From: Bacteroidota bacterium
GTDB lineage: Bacteria; Bacteroidota; Bacteroidia; Palsa-965
NCBI GenBank assembly: GCA_020402865.1
Contig: JADBYT010000006.1
Span: forward strand, 124,001-188,000
Direction of reading: 5' to 3'
Length of the DNA: 64,000 nucleotides
In this document: positions 25,727-34,324 of the stretch, in pieces
Layout: every line of letters begins with the position of its first letter
Numbering within the stretch: the stretch's first letter is position 1
Notes under the pieces: model-generated
The model's input: only the letters and a program-made list of their open reading frames with translations
Told to the model about the DNA's origin: nothing
Database searches by the model: none
Program-made: the position numbers and the translations under genes

Positions 25727-26146
25727 ATGGGCAAATTCAGGCTTGATATAGACTACGATTACGATTTCATCCTGACCGGAATTTCCTGTCACGAAAAACC
25801 GTACCGGCTTTGCTGGGCTGTAAACAAGGCATTGCTGCTGGATATGGTACTTACCGAACCATTGTCCATTGCCCTGAAGAAAGGCGACCCGGAATCGAAA
25901 TTCCTGCTGTATATGCACGAGAATACAGACAACGACACGGCCTGCTTTATTGTGGCCAACCGGGGCGACCGCGGGCTGCTTGTGCCGGAGCAGCATCAGG
26001 CCGATTATTTCTTTGTGGCAAAAGGCCCTTTCGGCCGCAGCGACGAGGAACACATGCTTACCGCCCTGCGCGGCATTCCGTTTGTGCTGCTGGCCTTTCC
26101 ATTGGTGCCGGCCGAACTGAAATCGCGGCAGAACCTTTTATTCTGA
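25727..26146 (+). CDS. IPExxxVDY family protein
   Basis: The ATG of MGKFRLDIDYDYDF gives 139 residues; the frame is open upstream but runs through the dispersed repeat. Recognised as the small conserved Bacteroidota family named for an IPE...VDY signature. Here the start KFRLDIDYDYDFILTGISC, the central YFFVAKGPFG and LTALRGIPFVLLAFPL match its overall layout. Its function is unknown. It lies immediately upstream of pyruvate kinase (29 bp), the usual neighbour in this phylum, so the two are probably co-transcribed. Confidence 0.85.
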   Translation: MGKFRLDIDYDYDFILTGISCHEKPYRLCWAVNKALLLDMVLTEPLSIALKKGDPESKFLLYMHENTDNDTACFIVANRGDRGLLVPEQHQADYFFVAKGPFGRSDEEHMLTALRGIPFVLLAFPLVPAELKSRQNLLF

Positions 26147-26175
26147 ATAACACATTTATCGAATCATACTCTATT

Positions 26176-27639
26176 ATGCCAACTCAAACAAACGAAACAC
26201 AACGCATTCAGTTTAACCGCACAAAAATTGTAGCTACACTGGGCCCGGCCTCGTCCACGCCCGAAATGCTTGAAGAAATGGCCCGCGCAGGTGCCGATGT
26301 ATTCCGCATCAACTTCTCGCACGGCAAGTACGATGATGTGGCCGCAGTAGTGAAACACATCCGCGAAGTAAACCGCAAACTCGGCACACACATTGCCATT
26401 CTCGGCGATCTGCAGGGCCCCAAGCTGCGCATTGGCGTGGTAGAAAACAACGGCGTGGAAATTAAGGAAGGACAAATACTCACCTTCACCACCCACGAAA
26501 TGACCGGCACGGCCGAGAAAGTATATATCACGTACCCGCAGTTTCCGAAAGATGTGAAAGTGGATGAAAACATCCTCATCGACGACGGAAAGCTGGTGCT
26601 GCGTGTGGTGTCAACCAACAACACCGACGAAGTAAAAGCGCAGGTGATGCACGGCGGCATCCTCTCGTCGAAAAAAGGCGTGAACCTGCCCAACACCAAA
26701 ATTTCGCTGCCGTGTCTGACGCCGAAGGATTTGCAGGATCTGGAATTTGCGCTGCAGCAGCAGTTCGACTGGATCGGGCTTTCGTTTGTGCGTTCGGGTG
26801 CGGATATTATCGAACTCAAGCACATTATCCGCAACATTGATCCGGCCAGCAAGGCGCGCGTAATTGCCAAAATTGAAAAGCCCGAAGCGGTGAGCGACAT
26901 CGACAACATTATCCGCGAAACCGATGCGATAATGGTGGCGCGCGGCGATCTGGGCGTGGAAGTGCCCATGCAGCGTGTGCCGGTGATTCAGAAAATGCTG
27001 GTGCGCAAATGCCTGGAGGCTTCCAAGCCGGTAATTATTGCCACACAAATGATGGAGAGCATGATTACCAATATTTCGCCCAGCCGCGCCGAAGTAAACG
27101 ACGTGGCCAACTCGGTTATGGACGGCGCCGATGCCGTGATGCTGAGCGGCGAAACATCAGTAGGCAAACACCCGCACAAAGTGGTGGAAGCCATGTCGAA
27201 AATTATTGCACAGGTAGAAGAAGAACACACGCTTTACTACGGCGAACGCCCGCCCCTGTTCAGCTCCGACGAACGCTATGTGTCTGACCACATCTGCTAC
27301 GCCTCGTCGCAGCTGGCGCGCCACACCAATGCGGCAGCCATTATTACCATGACACAATCGGGCTACACGGCGTTCCGTATTTCGAGCTACCGTCCCCGCG
27401 CCAGCATTTTTGTGTTTACCGACAACTACAGCATTCTCACCCAGCTCAGCTTAGTATGGGGCGTGCGCGGTTTTTACTACGACAAAAACATAAGCACCGA
27501 CCACACCATTGCCGACATCAAATTTATTCTCAAAAAAGAAGGTCTTGTGGTGAAAGATGATTACATCATTAACACCGCCAGCATTCCGCTGAGTGAGAAA
27601 GGCAAATCGAACATGATTAAACTCAGCATTGTTGAATAA
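26176..27639 (+). CDS. pyk: Pyruvate kinase
   Basis: The ATG of MPTQTNETQRIQ gives 487 residues, normal for the enzyme; the frame is open further upstream without coding character. It catalyses phosphoenolpyruvate + ADP to pyruvate + ATP, the last step of glycolysis. Visible motifs are RTKIVATLGPAS, RINFSHG, DLQGPKLRIG, the active-site signature VIAKIEKPEAV with catalytic Lys, MVARGDLGVEVP and ATQMMESMI, followed by DGADAVMLSGETSVGKHP. The C-terminal regulatory domain is present. It follows the IPExxxVDY gene and precedes an M42 peptidase by 38 bp. Confidence 0.97.
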   Translation: MPTQTNETQRIQFNRTKIVATLGPASSTPEMLEEMARAGADVFRINFSHGKYDDVAAVVKHIREVNRKLGTHIAILGDLQGPKLRIGVVENNGVEIKEGQILTFTTHEMTGTAEKVYITYPQFPKDVKVDENILIDDGKLVLRVVSTNNTDEVKAQVMHGGILSSKKGVNLPNTKISLPCLTPKDLQDLEFALQQQFDWIGLSFVRSGADIIELKHIIRNIDPASKARVIAKIEKPEAVSDIDNIIRETDAIMVARGDLGVEVPMQRVPVIQKMLVRKCLEASKPVIIATQMMESMITNISPSRAEVNDVANSVMDGADAVMLSGETSVGKHPHKVVEAMSKIIAQVEEEHTLYYGERPPLFSSDERYVSDHICYASSQLARHTNAAAIITMTQSGYTAFRISSYRPRASIFVFTDNYSILTQLSLVWGVRGFYYDKNISTDHTIADIKFILKKEGLVVKDDYIINTASIPLSEKGKSNMIKLSIVE

Positions 27640-27677
27640 CCCGGCACACCGCCACATACCACACATTTACGCATACC

Positions 27678-28727
27678 ATGAAAGTAAATACTGCCCTGCT
27701 CGGCACCATCTGCGAAACACCGGGTGCACCCGGACATGAACAGCGCGTCCGCGAACTTGTACTGCGCGAAATAAAAAAGCATGCCGATGAAATAAGCATC
27801 GACAACATGGGCAACATTACCGCACTGCGCAAAGGAAAAAGCAGCGCAAAAAAAGTAATGATTGCCGCACACATGGACGAGATCGGTTTCATTGTCACCA
27901 GCATAGACGACCGCGGCTTCCTGCATTTTATTCCGCTGGGCGGTTTCGACCCGAAAACACTTACCGCACAGCGCGTAATTGTACACGGCCGCAAAGATGT
28001 AATTGGTGTAATGGGCTCAAAACCCATACACATGATGAGTCCCGAAGAGCGCAATAAAGTAGTGCCCATTGGCGATTACTTTATTGACCTGGGCCTGCCC
28101 AAAAAGGAAGTGGAGAAACTTGTGCGCGTGGGCGACACGGTAACGCGTGAGCGTGCGCTGATTGAAATGGGCAACTGCGTAAACTGCAAATCGTTGGACA
28201 ACCGCGTGTCGGTGTACATACTGATTGAAATGCTGCGCACGCTTAAAAAGCCTGCTTACGATACGTATGCCGTGTTTACCGTGCAGGAAGAAGTTGGTTT
28301 GCGTGGTGTGCAGGCATCGGCGCTGGCTATTAATCCCGATTTTGGTTTCGGGCTCGATACGACCATTGCATTTGATGTGCCCGGCTCGAAAGAGCACGAG
28401 CGTGTAACCGAGCTTGGCAAAGGCACAGCCATCAAGATCATGGACTCGTCAACGATATGCGATTACCGCATGGTGGCGTTTATGCGGCAAACCGCCGAGA
28501 AGCACAAGATTCCGTATCAGATGGAACTGCTGCCCGCCGGCGGAACCGATACGGCAGGCATACAGCGTTACAATGCCGGCGGCGCCATTGCCGGTGCGGT
28601 GTCTATTCCCACACGCCACATCCATCAGGTAATTGAAATGTGCAATAAAGATGATATTGCGCATTCCATACAGCTGCTTACAAAGTGTGTGGAGGAAATA
28701 AGCACTTACGACTGGTCGTTTAAATAA
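27678..28727 (+). CDS. M42 family metallopeptidase (glutamyl/leucyl aminopeptidase type)
   Basis: A 349-residue cytoplasmic di-metal aminopeptidase of the M42 family (FrvX/YsdC/TET-like). It shows ETPGAPGHEQRVR at the N-terminus, the metal ligand region AAHMDEIGF (H65, D67), SLDNRVSVYIL (metal Asp), FTVQEEVGLRG (catalytic and ligand Glu), GLDTT, PAGGTDTAGIQ and the final ligand in IPTRHIHQ. Such enzymes trim peptides as large oligomers. It is co-directional with pyk. A MITE-like element begins three bases after the stop codon. Confidence 0.93.
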   Translation: MKVNTALLGTICETPGAPGHEQRVRELVLREIKKHADEISIDNMGNITALRKGKSSAKKVMIAAHMDEIGFIVTSIDDRGFLHFIPLGGFDPKTLTAQRVIVHGRKDVIGVMGSKPIHMMSPEERNKVVPIGDYFIDLGLPKKEVEKLVRVGDTVTRERALIEMGNCVNCKSLDNRVSVYILIEMLRTLKKPAYDTYAVFTVQEEVGLRGVQASALAINPDFGFGLDTTIAFDVPGSKEHERVTELGKGTAIKIMDSSTICDYRMVAFMRQTAEKHKIPYQMELLPAGGTDTAGIQRYNAGGAIAGAVSIPTRHIHQVIEMCNKDDIAHSIQLLTKCVEEISTYDWSFK

Positions 28728-28730
28728 CAT

Positions 28731-28857
28731 AAGGGCAACTCTAAAAACGCCAAATCTCTTCGTTTGGCTTGTCGCCAAAATCCTCATTTACACAAGTAAA
28801 CTGCGGTTTTGGTTCCTGTGCCCGCCTCAATCTTTGCCGTTTTTAGAACTGCCCCTT
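28731..28857. mobile_element. MITE-like inverted-repeat element
   Basis: A 127-bp element with imperfect terminal inverted repeats of about 21 bp (left AAGGGCAACTCTAAAAACG, right end the complement of AAGGGGCAGTTCTAAAAACG). There are nested internal hairpins (GCCAAA/TTTGGC and CCAAAA/TTTTGG). It has no coding capacity. Its core at 28749-28776 resembles that of the element at 41223-41384. It could be a non-autonomous transposable element or a mobile structured repeat. Confidence 0.6.
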
Positions 28858-28863
28858 ACCCAA

Positions 28864-28899
28864 TAAAAAAGCCCGGCGCAACGATTGTGCCGGGCTTTG
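28864..28899. terminator. Bidirectional hairpin terminator
   Basis: A perfect 10-bp stem, AAAGCCCGGC pairing with GCCGGGCTTT (loop 11), is preceded by an A-run that gives a U-tract on the minus strand. It lies between the convergent M42 peptidase and lipoprotein genes. Confidence 0.75.
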
Positions 28900-28916
28900 T
28901 TGTGCATGCAAACATG

Positions 28917-29282
28917 TTATTTCACATACACCATACGCCGCCCGAAACCCGTGCGCAGCACAAGGCGCGTAGCCGTTAGCGTATCCACCGAGTAAATATT
29001 GAACACGCCTTCAGACGCATCGAGCCGCAGGGCGCGCTGGTCAGTTTCGCGGTGTTTGAGCAGGTACCATTTGCCGGTGGAAGTGCCGTTGTCTTTAAGC
29101 ACGTAGGCACCGGCGGCATCAAGCGCGAGTGTGCCGCGCGCGGTGGCAATGGGTGTGCCTACGGAGGTGGTTTCCTGCTGCAGCGTCCAGGTGCCGGTAA
29201 TGAGCGAATCGTTATCGGAGCAGGCGGCAAGCAGCAGCAGAAAAAGCAGAGGGAGTGTGCGCATGTGCAGGTTAGTCTTCAA
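28917..29282 (-). CDS. Small lipocalin-like lipoprotein
   Basis: A 121-residue lipoprotein. The signal RTLPLLFLLLLAAC has lipobox LAAC. Then SDNDSLITGTWTLQQETT, with alternating short beta strands (GTLALDAAGAYVLKDNG, STGKWYLL, LRLDASEG, TRLVLRT), matches the lipocalin-like lipoproteins common in Bacteroidota. It probably sits on the periplasmic or outer face; the ligand is unknown. A start at the seventh codon (ATG, 29264) would remove the overlap of 11 bp with the upstream TPR gene and is equally plausible. Confidence 0.75.
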   Translation of the reverse strand: MKTNLHMRTLPLLFLLLLAACSDNDSLITGTWTLQQETTSVGTPIATARGTLALDAAGAYVLKDNGTSTGKWYLLKHRETDQRALRLDASEGVFNIYSVDTLTATRLVLRTGFGRRMVYVK

Positions 29283-29583
29283 GCAGCCAGATGGCTTCGT
29301 TCAGTTCGCCGAGGGTTTTGCGGTTGCCGGTTTGGCGGGCCAGTTGGGCGCCGAGGTGATAGGTGTGCAGGGCTTCGGCCGTTTTGTTTTCCTGCTCAAG
29401 CCACTGCCCGAGCTGGTAGTAAGCGCCGAGGTAGTCGGGCCTGTCGGCAAGGAGTTGCTGCACCTGCGCAATGGCCTGGGTGCGCTGCCCGGCGGCGGCA
29501 AGCTCTACGGCAATGGCGTAGCGCAGAAAAGCATCGCCGGGTTCTTCGGCCAGCATAGATTGCAGTTGGGCAAGGCGGCTCAT
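29272..29583 (-). CDS. TPR-like repeat protein, 103 aa
   Basis: A short all-helical protein with two to three tetratricopeptide-like repeats. The consensus spacing is seen in DAFLRYAIAVELAAAGQRTQAI and YLGAYYQLGQWLEQENKTAEAL (the A/G-small and large residue pattern). Such repeats mediate protein-protein contacts. It has no signal peptide and is likely cytoplasmic. It is upstream of and overlaps the lipocalin-like gene, so the two are co-transcribed. The partner is unknown. Confidence 0.8.
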   Translation of the reverse strand: MSRLAQLQSMLAEEPGDAFLRYAIAVELAAAGQRTQAIAQVQQLLADRPDYLGAYYQLGQWLEQENKTAEALHTYHLGAQLARQTGNRKTLGELNEAIWLLED

Positions 29584-29620
29584 GGGGTAAAGGTAAGCGG
29601 CCGGAAGGTTTTTTGAAACA

Positions 29621-29804
29621 CCGGACGATTTGAATTTCTAGCCCAGATAGTAGTGGAAACACAACAGCAGAAAAATAATTTGGTTGCCACCCCTCCGAGG
29701 TCGCTGAGACCTCGGAGGGGTGATGGTTGTTGTTTTTTCTGCTGTTGTGTTGGAACGGATAGCTGGAGCCGAACGGTTTTTTACTGCACCCCGAGGTTCG
29801 CTCC
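29621..29804 (-). repeat. Dispersed intergenic repeat, copy B (carries an extra palindrome)
   Basis: In minus orientation it runs from GGAGCGAACC through GTAAAAAACCG, GGCTCC and TTTCCACT to GGGCTAGAAATTCAAATC and TCCGG. The hairpin arms are AACACAACAGCAGAAAAA (complement at 29658-29675 and 29734-29751). The hairpin loop contains a perfect 15-bp palindrome with a 5-base loop (29688-29722). Confidence 0.65.
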
Positions 29805-29826
29805 TCTCCTTTTTACTAAGCGCTTG

Positions 29827-30198
29827 TTAAGGAATTTTCACCGTCACCTCATCCGTTTCGCCTTCTTCGAAACGCACTACTTTGCCGGTAACCATATTGC
29901 CCGAAGGCAGCACCACTTCCACGTCCATAATCTTGGGTAAATCGGTAGTGAAGCTGGCTTTGCCGGAGCCGTCGGTGCTGGCCGTGAGCGGATCAATATT
30001 GTTGCAGGGCGGACTGGGGCAGCTTCCGTTGGGAATAAGTTTTACCTGTACGCCCGACTGAGGCGCATCGGCCATATTGAGCACGGTGACAATGGCCTTG
30101 CATTCCTTGTTGCGGTTGCAGGCGGTGGTGGCGCTGGTGCCGATAAGCAGGAGCGCGCTGCAAATAATTTGCAGCGGTTGTTTGAACGGAGTTAGCAT
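29827..30198 (-). CDS. Small lipoprotein, tandem paralogue 1
   Basis: A 123-residue lipoprotein with signal LQIICSALLLIGTSATTAC, followed by NRNKECKAIVTVLN and a single beta-sandwich-like domain ending FEEGETDEVTVKIP. The domain (SGVQVKLIP, TASTDGSGKASFTTDLP) looks like a carboxypeptidase-regulatory or Ig-like fold. It is about two-thirds identical to the product of 30304-30666, so the pair arose by tandem duplication. Its function is unknown. Confidence 0.75.
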   Translation of the reverse strand: MLTPFKQPLQIICSALLLIGTSATTACNRNKECKAIVTVLNMADAPQSGVQVKLIPNGSCPSPPCNNIDPLTASTDGSGKASFTTDLPKIMDVEVVLPSGNMVTGKVVRFEEGETDEVTVKIP

Positions 30199-30247
30199 GT
30201 GTAGTCAGGTTTGCCTTCCTGATACCACCAAGATAATGCAACCGGGC

Positions 30248-30282
30248 AAAAAAAGCAAACCCGGCTTTGCGGGCCGGGTTTG
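30248..30282 (-). terminator. Hairpin terminator between the lipoprotein paralogues
   Basis: A 10-bp stem, CAAACCCGGC pairing with GCCGGGTTTG (loop 7), is flanked by an A7 run that becomes a U-tract for minus-strand transcription. It ends the 30304-30666 transcript. Confidence 0.72.
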
Positions 30283-30303
30283 AAGTATGATGTGGTGGAA
30301 TGA

Positions 30304-30666
30304 TTAAAAGGTAACGGTTACCTCGTCGGTTTCGCCTTCTTCAAAGCGAACCACTTTGCCGGTGGGCTGGCTGTTTACTTCCACATCCATAATCTTGGGA
30401 AGATCGGTAGTGAAGCTGGCTTTGCCGGACCCGTCGGTAGTGGCGGTGAGCGGTGCAATTTGTGTGCAGCCGGAGCAGCTGCCGCCGGGAACAAGTTTCA
30501 CTTCCACGCCCGATTGCGGGGTGTTAGCGGCATTTACTACCGTTACAATGGCTTTGCACTCTTTGTTGCGGTTGCACGATGAAGTGCCGGAAACAAAGGC
30601 CAGTGAAACCAGCAGCAGAAGCATTGCACTGCCGGCAGCCCAAAATGTTTTAAAACGCTTATCCAT
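30304..30666 (-). CDS. Small lipoprotein, tandem paralogue 2
   Basis: Starting at MDKRFKTFWAAG gives 120 residues with a lipoprotein signal (AMLLLLVSLAFVSGTSSC). An in-frame ATG at 30693 would add nine residues. After the Cys it has NRNKECKAIVTVVN and the same single domain as paralogue 1, including SGVEVKLVPGGSC, DGSGKASFTTDLPKIMDVEV and KVVRFEEGETDEVTVTF. The Cys-rich insert (SCSGC versus SCPSPPC) is the most variable part. It has its own terminator downstream, so it is transcribed separately from paralogue 1. Confidence 0.75.
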   Translation of the reverse strand: MDKRFKTFWAAGSAMLLLLVSLAFVSGTSSCNRNKECKAIVTVVNAANTPQSGVEVKLVPGGSCSGCTQIAPLTATTDGSGKASFTTDLPKIMDVEVNSQPTGKVVRFEEGETDEVTVTF

Positions 30667-30731
30667 ACTTATGAAGGTTTGCCGCCTATACATGAAAAGG
30701 CACTATTCTTGCTGCAAAGTAGCCGAATAAG

Positions 30732-30739
30732 TATCTTTA
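30732..30739 (+). promoter_or_regulatory. Possible -7 element for the cyclophilin gene
   Basis: TATCTTTA, one base off TAnnTTTG, lies 29 bases upstream of the ATG at 30769. Confidence 0.3.
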
Positions 30740-30768
30740 CTTCCTACAAATATAAAAAAGTTTTACAC

Positions 30769-31617
30769 ATGGGAAAGCGCATAACGCTCCTTTTCGCAGG
30801 CCTCACCGCTGCAATGCTTTCTGTTTCCTTTACTGAAGCCGACAAACGGGCCCGGGTGATAATACACACCACCATGGGCGATATAAAAGTGGTGCTTTAT
30901 GACGAAACGCCCGGCCACCGCGATAATTTTCTGCGTATTGCCGCCAACAAAACCCTCGACAGCACGCTGTTTCACCGGGTAATTAAAAGCTTTATGATAC
31001 AGGGCGGCGACCCCGATTCGAAAACCGCCAAACCCGGCCAGGGCTTAGGCAACGGCACGCTGGGCTACACCCTGCCCGCCGAAATACACCCCGCCCTGTA
31101 CCACAAACGCGGCGCACTGGCCGCTGCCCGCCTGGGCGACGAAATAAACCCGAACAAAGAATCATCAGCCTGCCAGTTTTACCTTGTGCAGGGACAGGTG
31201 TTTACCGACAGCCTGCTGGACATAATTATAAAAACCCGCATTGACCAGCCGCTGAAGCAGAAAATTTTTGCCGCCTACATCAACGATCCAAAAAACAAAG
31301 CCACCAAAGACGCATTTATCCGCGCCCAGCAGCGTGCACGCTACCTCAACCAGCCCGACAGCCTGAACATGCTTTCGGCGCAGATTGATCCTATTATAAA
31401 CACCCAGTTTGAGAAAACGCCGCACCGCGTAATTACCGCCGAACAGCGCAAAGTATATACCACCCTGGGCGGCACACCGCACCTTGACGGCGGCTACACC
31501 GTGTTTGGCGAAGTGGAAAGCGGGCTGGACATTATTGAAAAAATTTCGCTGCTGCCGGTTGACGGAGCAAGCCGCCCCGCGCAGGATGTGCGTATGTGGG
31601 TGGAAATTGTGAAGTAA
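30769..31617 (+). CDS. Exported cyclophilin-type peptidyl-prolyl isomerase
   Basis: The ATG of MGKRITLLFAG gives 282 residues with an N-terminal signal peptide. The cyclophilin core shows VIIHTTMGDIKVVLYDETPGH, FHRVIKSFMIQGGDP (catalytic Arg and Phe region), GLGNGTLGYTLPAEI and CQFYLVQGQVFT. It is split by a helical insertion of about 65 residues (DSLLDIIIKTR to QIDPIINTQ) before the closing GGTPHLDGGYTVFGEVESGLDIIEKIS. The insertion is typical of periplasmic Bacteroidota cyclophilins. It catalyses proline isomerisation during folding of exported proteins. A GH-A lipoprotein gene follows after 25 bp. Confidence 0.92.
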   Translation: MGKRITLLFAGLTAAMLSVSFTEADKRARVIIHTTMGDIKVVLYDETPGHRDNFLRIAANKTLDSTLFHRVIKSFMIQGGDPDSKTAKPGQGLGNGTLGYTLPAEIHPALYHKRGALAAARLGDEINPNKESSACQFYLVQGQVFTDSLLDIIIKTRIDQPLKQKIFAAYINDPKNKATKDAFIRAQQRARYLNQPDSLNMLSAQIDPIINTQFEKTPHRVITAEQRKVYTTLGGTPHLDGGYTVFGEVESGLDIIEKISLLPVDGASRPAQDVRMWVEIVK

Positions 31618-31642
31618 CCACACCACACACACACAGCTTACT

Positions 31643-33163
31643 ATGCTGCTTACTGCCTACCGCGCCATTGCCGCCGGCTGCGCACTTGTGCTGCTGCTGC
31701 TTGCCAATGCCTGCAAGGAAACACCCCAAAAGCCCGCCCCGCTTGTGCGCACACGTCCGCCCCAAGGCTACGTATATCTGAACAACGGAAAATTTGAGCT
31801 TGACGGCAAGCCGTTTTTCCCAAAACTGCTCAACTGCATATTTGTACTGCGCACGCACGGCGACAGTATATGGCCCGCCGTTTCGCCCGAATATACCGAC
31901 AGTGTGAGCAAGCGCAACTTAGTAAAGCCGCGCCGCGAAAGCCTTGCCGAACTCCGCGCCACCCTGCAATTAGTGCGCGACATGGGCTACAACAGCCTGC
32001 GGATATGCGGCATAGGCGAACCGCTGCTTATGAAACCCAACGACAGCAGCACCCTGCACGTGCGCTGCATTGACAACGACGGCTGGGAAAAACGCTATCC
32101 GCTAAACAGCGACGCACAGTACAGCCGCTACTTTGCCGCCCTGCGCCTGCTTACCGATGCCGCCACCGAAGCCGGACTCAAAACCATTTTCCTTACCCGC
32201 ACGCAACCCTTCAACCCCCGCTCACACGAGCACCTGCGCCGCGTGGCCGAATTTACCAAACCGCAGCCCGGCATTATGGCTGTTGACTTTTTCAACGAAC
32301 CACTGTACTTCGATTCGCTCAAGCACACCACAAAAAACGCGGTGGTCGCAGAGGTAACCAGGTGGCAGCAGATTTTTATGGAAAGCAATCCGCACCACCT
32401 TACCACCATTGGCCTTGCCCACGAAACCGAAGTGGCCGTGTGGGATCCGAACCTGCTGGATGTGGATTTCATTTGCTTTCACCCCTACGAATATGCGCCC
32501 GATATGGTGTGCAACGAACTGTACTGGTACAGCCAGTATGTGAAAAAGCCCTGGATGGTGGGCGAAACAGGCCTGTCGGCCGAAGATGTAAAAGTGCCTT
32601 ACGCCAGCCAGACCGCTTTTACCAAACGCACGTTTGAGCAGGCCTGCAACTGCGGCGCAATCGGCTATGCGCTGTGGCAACTGAAAGACCAGCCCGAAGG
32701 CAATTTCCACCAGCAGTTTCTGGGCATTATGAACAACAAAGCCTTTACCATAAACAGCAAGGGCGACACCGTAAGCGGCACACCCAAGCCGGTAAACGAA
32801 TTTATACGCACCGCCGCATACGCCAAAACCGGAAACTGCGAACCGGCTGCCAGCTACAACAACTACGGGGCCGACAGCCTGTTTACCGTAACCGGCACGC
32901 TGTTCGACAACCGCTACACCGGGCTGGAAGGGGGAATTATAATAGTGTGGGATAAAACCTGGACACAAACCAAAAGCACACACACCCGCAAAGACGGCGG
33001 CTACGAACTGAAAGCCGCGTTTGAGCCGTACTACATTTGCTTTGCGGCCACGCGCATGGAAACGCAGCGCAACGAAATTGCGCACGTCACCAAATTCCGC
33101 CGCAAGGAATCAAACCTCATTTCGGTAAATACCATTGAGCTGGAACCGGTAAAGGGGAAATAA
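31643..33163 (+). CDS. Lipoprotein glycoside hydrolase, clan GH-A (GH5-like)
   Basis: A 506-residue lipoprotein (signal ALVLLLLANAC) with a TIM-barrel hydrolase domain. Clan GH-A catalytic residues are visible: acid/base in VDFFNEPLYF and nucleophile in WMVGETGLSAED. A conserved FHPYEYAP lies between them and a late ALWQLKDQPEGN completes the pattern. A C-terminal domain of about 80 residues (GTLFDNRYTGLEGGIIIVW, DGGYELKAAF) resembles a CarboxypepD-regulatory beta domain. It probably cleaves a beta-glycan at the outer membrane; the substrate cannot be deduced. It is co-directional with the cyclophilin gene. Confidence 0.83.
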   Translation: MLLTAYRAIAAGCALVLLLLANACKETPQKPAPLVRTRPPQGYVYLNNGKFELDGKPFFPKLLNCIFVLRTHGDSIWPAVSPEYTDSVSKRNLVKPRRESLAELRATLQLVRDMGYNSLRICGIGEPLLMKPNDSSTLHVRCIDNDGWEKRYPLNSDAQYSRYFAALRLLTDAATEAGLKTIFLTRTQPFNPRSHEHLRRVAEFTKPQPGIMAVDFFNEPLYFDSLKHTTKNAVVAEVTRWQQIFMESNPHHLTTIGLAHETEVAVWDPNLLDVDFICFHPYEYAPDMVCNELYWYSQYVKKPWMVGETGLSAEDVKVPYASQTAFTKRTFEQACNCGAIGYALWQLKDQPEGNFHQQFLGIMNNKAFTINSKGDTVSGTPKPVNEFIRTAAYAKTGNCEPAASYNNYGADSLFTVTGTLFDNRYTGLEGGIIIVWDKTWTQTKSTHTRKDGGYELKAAFEPYYICFAATRMETQRNEIAHVTKFRRKESNLISVNTIELEPVKGK

Positions 33164-33183
33164 ACGCCGGCAGGGGAAAATAC

Positions 33184-33191
33184 TACCTTTG
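33184..33191 (+). promoter_or_regulatory. Predicted -7 element for pheS
   Basis: TACCTTTG, a perfect TAnnTTTG, lies 10 bases before the pheS ATG. The leader would be very short. Confidence 0.5.
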
Positions 33192-33201
33192 CACCATTAT
33201 C

Positions 33202-34224
33202 ATGAAAGACCGTATTGAATCCTTGCTCGAAGAAATTGAAGCCTTTGCTGCGCGCAACGCAGAGCAGGCCGAGCAGTTCCGTTTGAATTACCTGAGCCGC
33301 AAAGGAAAAATTTCCACGCTGTTTGAAGAGTTTAAAACCGTGGCGCCCGAAATGAAGCGCGAAGTGGGCCAGCTGCTCAACCGCCTCAAAACAAAGGCCG
33401 AGGAAAAACTCGAAAGCCTGCGCAGCGACAGCGGCAGCGACGAAAGCACAAGCTCCAGCACCGACTGGTTTGCCCCTTCCGGCGCGCCCGAGGGCACACG
33501 CCACCCGCTGCAACTGGTGCGCCGCGAAATACTCGATATTTTTGGCCGCCTCGGCTTTACGGTAGAAGAAGGTCCGGAAGTGGAAGACGACTGGCACAAC
33601 TTCTCGGCGCTCAATTTCCCCGAGGAGCATCCCGCGCGCGACATGCAGGACACGTTTTTCATTGACGTAAGCGATGCGAAAAACCCGCACGCCCTGCGCA
33701 CACACACCTCGAGCGTGCAGGTGCGCGTGCTCGAAAACACAAAACCGCCGGTGCGCATTGTAATGCCCGGCCGCGTGTATCGCAACGAAGCCATTTCGGC
33801 CCGTGCACATTGCTTCTTCCACCAGGTTGAAGGCCTGTATGTGGACAAAGGGGTTTCCTTTGCCGATATGAAGCAAACGCTGCTCTACTTCTCGCGCGAG
33901 ATGTTTGGCGCTGATACACAAATTCGTTTGCGCCCCAGCTATTTCCCCTTCACCGAACCAAGTGCCGAAATGGACATTTCCTGCACCATTTGCCACGGCA
34001 AAGGCTGCAACGTATGCAAACACTCCGGCTGGGTCGAAATCCTCGGCTGCGGCATGGTGGATCCGGCGGTACTCAGCAACTGCGGCATTGATCCGAATGT
34101 GTATTCGGGCTTTGCCTTCGGCATGGGCATTGAGCGGATTACGATGCTGAAGTACGGGGTAAACGATCTTCGTTTGTTTTCGGAAAACGATGTGCGTTTT
34201 CTGAAGCAGTTCCGGGGGGCGTAA
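33202..34224 (+). CDS. pheS: Phenylalanine-tRNA ligase alpha subunit
   Basis: A 340-residue class II synthetase subunit that attaches Phe to tRNA-Phe with PheT (not in the window). The N-terminal coiled coil (residues 1-80) is followed by the catalytic domain: GTRHPLQLVRREILDIFGRLGF, EGPEVEDDWHNFSALNFPEEHPARD (motif 1 region), the aromatic PGRVYRNEAISARAHCFFHQ (motif 2) and GFAFGMGIERITMLKYG (motif 3). The ACTICHGKGCNVCKHSG-like Cys stretch is normal for Bacteroidota PheS. A TACCTTTG promoter precedes it and a hairpin terminator follows. Confidence 0.97.
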   Translation: MKDRIESLLEEIEAFAARNAEQAEQFRLNYLSRKGKISTLFEEFKTVAPEMKREVGQLLNRLKTKAEEKLESLRSDSGSDESTSSSTDWFAPSGAPEGTRHPLQLVRREILDIFGRLGFTVEEGPEVEDDWHNFSALNFPEEHPARDMQDTFFIDVSDAKNPHALRTHTSSVQVRVLENTKPPVRIVMPGRVYRNEAISARAHCFFHQVEGLYVDKGVSFADMKQTLLYFSREMFGADTQIRLRPSYFPFTEPSAEMDISCTICHGKGCNVCKHSGWVEILGCGMVDPAVLSNCGIDPNVYSGFAFGMGIERITMLKYGVNDLRLFSENDVRFLKQFRGA

Positions 34225-34240
34225 TAAATCTGATCTGCTC

Positions 34241-34275
34241 AAAAGAAAAGTCGTGCAGGAGCGCGACTTTCTTTT
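34241..34275 (+). terminator. Hairpin terminator after pheS
   Basis: AAAAGAAAAGTCG pairs with CGACTTTCTTTT (one bulge, loop about 10) and the stem ends in a T-rich arm. It lies 17 bases after the pheS stop. Confidence 0.65.
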
Positions 34276-34324
34276 ATCTGCCCGTTCCCAGCCACCGGAA
34301 TGCTGTTAGTGAATTAAAACAAAC

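Noticed and set aside
33031-34242. 403-aa minus-strand open frame
   Set aside because: It is antisense to pheS and the GH-A gene end; pheS is unambiguous.
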